DNA of 48,279 bases from Endomicrobium sp. (GTDB lineage: Bacteria > Elusimicrobiota > Endomicrobiia > Endomicrobiales > Endomicrobiaceae), in contig JAISUD010000023.1 of NCBI GenBank assembly GCA_031272265.1, positions 1 through 48,279 on the forward strand, read 5' to 3'. Under the pieces are notes generated by a model. That model worked only from the letters and a program-made list of their open reading frames with translations, ran no database searches and had not been told where the DNA came from. Made by a program: the position numbers and the translations under genes. This document shows, piece after piece, positions 44,681 through 48,279 of the stretch (positions are counted from its first letter, which is position 1; the number at the start of each line of letters is the position of its first letter).

Positions 44681-45434
44681 TATCAGCTCCATTTTTATAT
44701 GAAAAGGTATTTGAAAACAAAACAAAATGGAATTTTTGCTATGTTCATCATTTTTTACACAGTTTAGTATTAATGTTAAAGATATATATGATTTTATTAT
44801 ATTACATTATGTTTATAAATTCAGCAATAACATAGCTTTAATTGAGTATTTATATCGGCAAAGAAAAGAATTAATAAAAGCTGTTTGGATCGGACTGTGA
44901 ATCTGTAAAGGGAATATTAGTTTCTGAGATAGTGAGAAGGAGGTTAAAGAAGGCGATAATAATATCCAATTTCGACAATTAATGGTTTGCCGTATATTAG
45001 TATTAAAAGAATGCAGTTCTTTGCCGGAAAAATTTTCCTTATGAAAAAAATAATGATGAATGAATGGAAACAATAAACCTGCCGTTTTCGCCGGTCCCAA
45101 TTACAACGAAAATACTAATTAAAATTACAACTAGAAAGACAGCATAAGCTGAAAAAATCTATTAATGAGAATTACTTAAAATAAAAGGGATCCAAGTACT
45201 ACTGAATCTTTCGCTGGTAAATTAAACAAAATATTTATACAAGCAGCAGATATAGCGGGGATATTTACAGGATATGCTCATGTTATATATTGTGATAGTT
45301 TATTAGATCGGTTCATAGTCAAAGAAGTATAGTTTATAGTAAGATTGAGTCTATGAGAATTATATGAAGATTCATAGAGGTTTTGTTCGTAAAAAAGAGT
45401 TAGAAAATATATGGAAAAAGTAGTTAAAAAATAA
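44681..45434 (+). other. Decayed spacer with short frame remains
   Basis: Nothing intact is seen. One + strand stretch (45,190-45,330) reads FAGKLNKIFIQAADIAGIFT and YAHVIYCDSLLDRFIVKEV before a stop, and looks like former coding sequence of unknown family. A minus-strand frame of 95 codons at 44,813-45,100 has no gene-like features and I do not call it. Confidence 0.35.
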
Positions 45435-45638
45435 ATGGATAATCTGGGAATTAATGTTGGACAAATAAACACTATGCTAACAAATACAAATAAGGAAGTA
45501 AAAAACTTAAATGAGAAGATGACAGATACAACAAATGAACTAATTGATTTGAAAGGAAAAGTGAATAATTTGGAAGCTGATATTATGAGAGGGGGGGGAA
45601 CACCACGAGATAATAGAGACGATAGAGTAAAAAAGTAA
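45435..45638 (+). CDS. Possible 67-residue coiled-coil protein, perhaps a gene fragment
   Basis: ATG 45435 opens MDNLGINVGQINTMLTNTNK, followed by heptad-like leucines (VKNLNEKMTDTTNELIDLKG, KVNNLEADIM) and a Gly/Arg/Asp-rich end. There is no good ribosome-binding site, and a run of eight G near 45,591 is a likely frameshift site. It resembles the helical middle of a tail-fibre or trimeric coiled-coil protein, but the match is only compositional. It is perhaps the remains of a longer gene that began upstream. Confidence 0.35.
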   Translation: MDNLGINVGQINTMLTNTNKEVKNLNEKMTDTTNELIDLKGKVNNLEADIMRGGGTPRDNRDDRVKK

Positions 45639-46389
45639 GGTCAGGGTAAAAAGTTAAATCAACGAAATAAGATGACGGTAAACAAATAAACAATTGATTT
45701 GATTCTCTCTATAGTATTATCATAGGTGGTCCGACTTTGTTTTATCTATGTTAAATATGGACTAGTCTAGAATATTTACTGTAAACTCAGCTCATTTTGA
45801 ATTTGTATCTTGGTCCTATTTTATTCCATCTCGGATGTATTTAATCGTTGTTAGGCATGAGCAGCAACGATTTATATTTGCGTAACATTACGGAGATGAT
45901 AACTTAGTTATCCTTATGCGTTTTTTTATAAGTCGGAAAGATGCGGATATTTCACTCACGTGAGAAATGTTTGTGCGAGAAAAAAATTGCAGTCGTAAAC
46001 TTTTAATTGGCTTAACGGTCTAGCTTAAATCATAGTCATGATAAACATGGTACGTTAAAACGTATTATGGTTTCCTTACTCTACTGTAAATTATACAGCG
46101 AAAAACTAATTGAGTAGGATATAGCGGTAGAAAGAAAATCAACAAGTGATATACACATAACTAAATAGTTAATTTTTCTCAAAAATAAAATTTGAACGTA
46201 AAGAAGAATCTTTAATTGTTTCGCATTTTTTGATATTAACCTTGTACACGTGTAACTGTCCTCTAAAAAAATTTCGGTTTAATTCAGAATGACACTAAGA
46301 TTGTAAAGGATGGTAAACGGAGCATTTTTCGGAATGAGGAGAGATGCAGCTAATAGCGAGAAAATGCTGCAAGAGATTGCAGAGTAAGA
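45639..46389 (+). other. Decayed AT-rich stretch with small hairpins
   Basis: No frame looks like a gene. It holds AATCGTTG (45843-45850) with CAACGATT (45865-45872), the palindrome CTCACGTGAG near 45,955, and GATAAC..GTTATC near 45,899-45,913. None is followed by a clear T-run. Confidence 0.35.
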
Positions 46390-46587
46390 ATGGGAAGAAG
46401 TCCATTTGTTGTTTTGAAAAACTGTAAGAACAAACTAATCTGCCGGGAAATGCAGATAACGGCGATGGGAAAAAATGAGAATTTAAGATTTATAAACGAG
46501 GGAAATTCCGAAACAATTTATATGTGGTGGATGCTAGAGTTTGCTGAGACCGGTAGTATAGTTGGACTTGGTATTTTGCTGTACTGA
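46390..46587 (+). other. Short open frame, doubtful (65 codons)
   Basis: ATG 46390 to TGA 46587 reads MGRSPFVVLKNCKNKLICRE and later ETIYMWWMLEFAETGSIVGL. No ribosome-binding site is clear, and frames before and after look like related remains (GAFFGMRRDAANSEKMLQEI just upstream, then a Lys/Arg-rich run downstream). Taken together this may be a relic of one small operon of mobile-element origin, but no family is recognised. Confidence 0.25.
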
Positions 46588-46885
46588 GCCATTAGAGAAG
46601 AAATCACACAAAGAATTTTTAAAGTGGCAGAAAAGTACAGAAAGAGAAGAAAGAAGAGAATAACTCTCACAGAATGGAATTGAAAAGTAGAGAAAAAATG
46701 AAAAAGACAGTAGATAGTATTAATTTTTGCAGTTGTCTGGGTGCAAGGGGGGCAGCTTAGTGTTATAGCTGATATTCTAGGGTGCAGACGAAATGGAAAG
46801 TGGAAGATAGAATATAGAAACAGAGGGAGACAGAACTAATAAAGGGGACAGGCGAGGGAAAATGACGTGAAAAAGACTTCAATGA
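46588..46885 (+). other. Decayed sequence with a broken signal-peptide-like frame
   Basis: ATG near 46,698 starts MKKTV, and after one frame change the text becomes IVLIFAVVWVQGGQLSV, which looks like a signal or anchor segment. It cannot be followed for more than about 40 codons. No family is recognised. Confidence 0.3.
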
Positions 46886-47100
46886 TGGTATAATAATAGT
46901 GTGCTGTGATTGTCTAAGAGAGAGGATTTTAATTCTCACGCCGTAAGATTGAGTAATGTCTGCTGCAGACTGGAATTATGAGAGAATCGTGCTAAGCACG
47001 TAAATGTTATAGCAATAATATAATATTTGTACAGGCCAGCATTTTTGAATACAAATTTCAGCACTGTAAAAAGTCTGAGAGGAAGTTACGTGCTGAAAGG
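46886..47100 (+). other. Extended -10 promoter followed by a run of hairpins (possible RNA locus)
   Basis: TGGTATAAT at 46886-46894 is a perfect extended -10 element. Downstream, GTCTGC-T-GCAGAC (near 46,959-46,971) and CGTGCT-A-AGCACG (near 46,989-47,001) are tight palindromes, and TTTCAGCAC (47056-47064) pairs with GTGCTGAAA (47090-47098). No frame is open across it. A small RNA gene or its remains is possible, but no known RNA family is recognised. Confidence 0.3.
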
Positions 47101-47156
47101 CGGTGGCAAGGCGTGACTCACAGTCAGAACAGTTTTATTTTTAGGCGGATCTTATT

Positions 47157-47384
47157 ATGACTAAAACCCCGGAAAGTCTTAACTGTACCTGGACAAAGAA
47201 AATCCGAACGAAGAGAAAAAAAGGAGCAACAACTTTAGCTTTGTTAGTGTTAGCCGAAACGTGCGACAGACTGATACCCGGCTTAATCCTCAAGACAGGG
47301 GATGTTATTGACGCTCGAAGTACGGCTGGAAGTCTTACGAGAATCGGACGAAGCAAAAGAAAGAAAAAAAGAAACATAACATAG
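47157..47384 (+). other. Basic 75-codon frame, doubtful
   Basis: ATG 47157 begins MTKTPESLNCTWTKKIRTKR and contains LVLAETCDRLIPGLILKTGD. The ALAEN..GDVI spacing faintly recalls a leucyl aminopeptidase (M17) segment, but too little matches to call it. The end is Lys/Arg rich (GRSKRKKKRNIT). It has no clear ribosome-binding site (GGCGGATCTTATT precedes it). Confidence 0.2.
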
Positions 47385-47463
47385 AAGCAAAAGAAAAGAA
47401 ACTGCCTTCCCCTCTCAATCCCCTCTTATTCTATCCTTTTTTCAAAGGGTTGTCAAATTTTTG

Positions 47464-47501
47464 ATCATATTTAAAGACTCTAAAGACTCTTTAAATATGA
47501 T
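47464..47501 (+). repeat. Perfect 13-base inverted repeat
   Basis: ATCATATTTAAAG (47464-47476) and CTTTAAATATGAT (47489-47501) are exact reverse complements around a 12-base loop. The stem and loop together include a direct repeat of AAAGACTCT. It is not followed by a T-run, so it is more likely an operator or a cruciform than a terminator. Confidence 0.7.
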
Positions 47502-47934
47502 TTAAAATTATGACAACAGTAGTGTGTTGGTATTGTTGATAACTTTAATTCTTTATTACCCAAATTTTAATATTTCTTTTATATAAAGTTTCTACATTTT
47601 GCTCACTTATAAGTTTATAATTTTTAATACAAAAAACTGCGAACGGCTCGCATTTAAGGAAAGGCAACTACAACTACAATAAAGATGGTAAAATGAATCA
47701 GAAAGATTCAGTTTACAATTTACAATTTGTAGGTATAAATAATTATTAATTACTTTACATATAATTTAATTAAGCTGCCTCTCAGGAAGCCATTTTTAAG
47801 TCTTTTTTTTGATATTAATTTTAGTCCCAAAAAATTTTTTGTCTTAAAAAGCGTCTTTTTGAAGCTTAGAACTAAGTTCAAGCTGCCGTCCTGCCGATTA
47901 ATTAAGTTTAAGGAATTAAATTCTTAAAATGCCG
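47502..47934 (+). other. AT-rich non-coding stretch
   Basis: No frame looks coding. The first copy of the 24-base direct repeat lies at 47705-47728. A small stem CTTAG-AA-CTAAG (near 47,864) is present. Confidence 0.35.
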
Positions 47935-48252
47935 TTAAGCCGTTTACTTTATCCGCCGCCGCACTAAAGCCTGAGCGAAGCGAACAAATAAAGCTAGCGA
48001 ACGCTTTAGCGCAAGCGGCGAGAATAGCGGCTTAAGGCTTTACAACTTAATATGCAAAGTGTGAAATTTTAGCGTATTATATTGACTTGATAATATATGT
48101 ACAACTCACGACAGATAGACGATAAAAAGGAGTTTTTAAAAAATGTTTGATTTAGGATTAGGTGTAAGGTTCCTAGTATGAAGGTTAGTCAAGGGCAAAG
48201 TTTTAATTAGGAATTGTTGCTGATTCAGTTTACAATTTACAATTTACAATTT
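47705..48252 (+). repeat. Pair of direct repeats rich in TTTACAAT units
   Basis: The same 24 bases (starting GATTCAGTTTACAATTTAC) occur at 47705-47728 and 48222-48245. The second copy continues with a third TTTACAAT unit to 48252. The pair brackets the GC-rich palindrome. Tandem eight-base units are prone to expansion. Confidence 0.6.
47935..48034 (+). repeat. GC-rich 100-base imperfect palindrome
   Basis: Left arm TTAAGCCG...CGCCGC...CTAAAGC (47935-47970) pairs with right arm GCTTTAGC...GCGGCG...CGGCTTAA (48003-48034), with mismatches and small bulges and a smaller nested stem in the loop. The GC content is clearly higher than in the flanks, which suggests an acquired mobile palindrome (REP/MITE-like) or a structured RNA. 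Confidence 0.6.
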
Positions 48253-48279
48253 ATTGTTGTTGAGTATTAGGTGTGGCTG

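Noticed and set aside
44813-45100. A 95-codon minus-strand frame
   Set aside because: No ribosome-binding site, no domain, and biased toward residues made by AT-rich DNA; the + strand carries more coherent relic text nearby.
47157-47384. Leucyl aminopeptidase (M17) relic
   Set aside because: Only LAE..GDVI spacing fits; catalytic and metal-binding segments are not seen.
1-48279. CRISPR array
   Set aside because: No regularly spaced direct repeats of 24-40 bases were found.

Overview
The window is AT-rich bacterial chromosome made of a conserved core-gene half (about 1-23,400) and a second half in which intact genes sit between decayed sequence. The S10-spc-alpha ribosomal cluster, the mreBCD-mrdA-rodA wall-elongation genes, the many broken genes and the relics of restriction-modification, helicase and lipoprotein genes suggest a host-associated, genome-reducing bacterium. 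An Endomicrobium-like member of the Elusimicrobiota (termite-gut protist symbionts) would fit. This placement is an inference from style and content, not a phylogenetic result.

Region 1 (1-16,850): end of tuf, then rpsJ-rplC-rplD-rplW-rplB-rpsS-rplV-rpsC-rplP-rpmC-rpsQ-rplN-rplX-rplE-rpsN-rpsH-rplF-rplR-rpsE-rplO-secY-adk-map-infA-rpmJ-rpsM-rpsK-rpsD-rpoA-rplQ, all on the + strand. Two oddities stand out. The gene for L30 (rpmD) is absent between rpsE and rplO, which overlap by 4 bases. The RNA polymerase alpha subunit is encoded by two overlapping reading frames, one for the N-terminal assembly domain and one for the linker plus C-terminal DNA-binding domain.

Region 2 (16,976-23,400): mreB, mreC, mreD, PBP2 (mrdA) and rodA form the rod-shape elongasome, followed by a 57-residue lipoprotein gene with its own promoter and terminator.

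Region 3 (23,400-31,770): gene-poor and decaying. Intact genes are argF, a membrane-anchored SurA/PpiD-N-like protein and a tRNA-Thr(UGU) with a near-consensus promoter. Between them lie at least four degraded copies of a lipoprotein-like family (lipobox followed by K-Q-P, then a membrane segment, a Thr/Glu/Pro-rich tether and a helical tail), each apart from the last preceded by remains of a second short element. A fragment of a UvrD/PcrA helicase N-terminus is also present.

Region 4 (31,775-38,330): smpB, then the two subunits of an AddAB-type recombination helicase-nuclease.

Region 5 (38,420-44,700): a defence-like island. A minus-strand cluster holds two small unknown genes, an AAA ATPase and a TOPRIM protein (a layout like OLD/PARIS-type systems). 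It is followed by an unknown 300-residue gene and a dead type II restriction-modification pair: a TaqI-like endonuclease with several frameshifts and a DPPY-type methyltransferase with several frameshifts.

Region 6 (44,700-48,279): no confident gene; relics, hairpins, a GC-rich 100-base imperfect palindrome, and a 24-base direct repeat about 0.5 kb apart.
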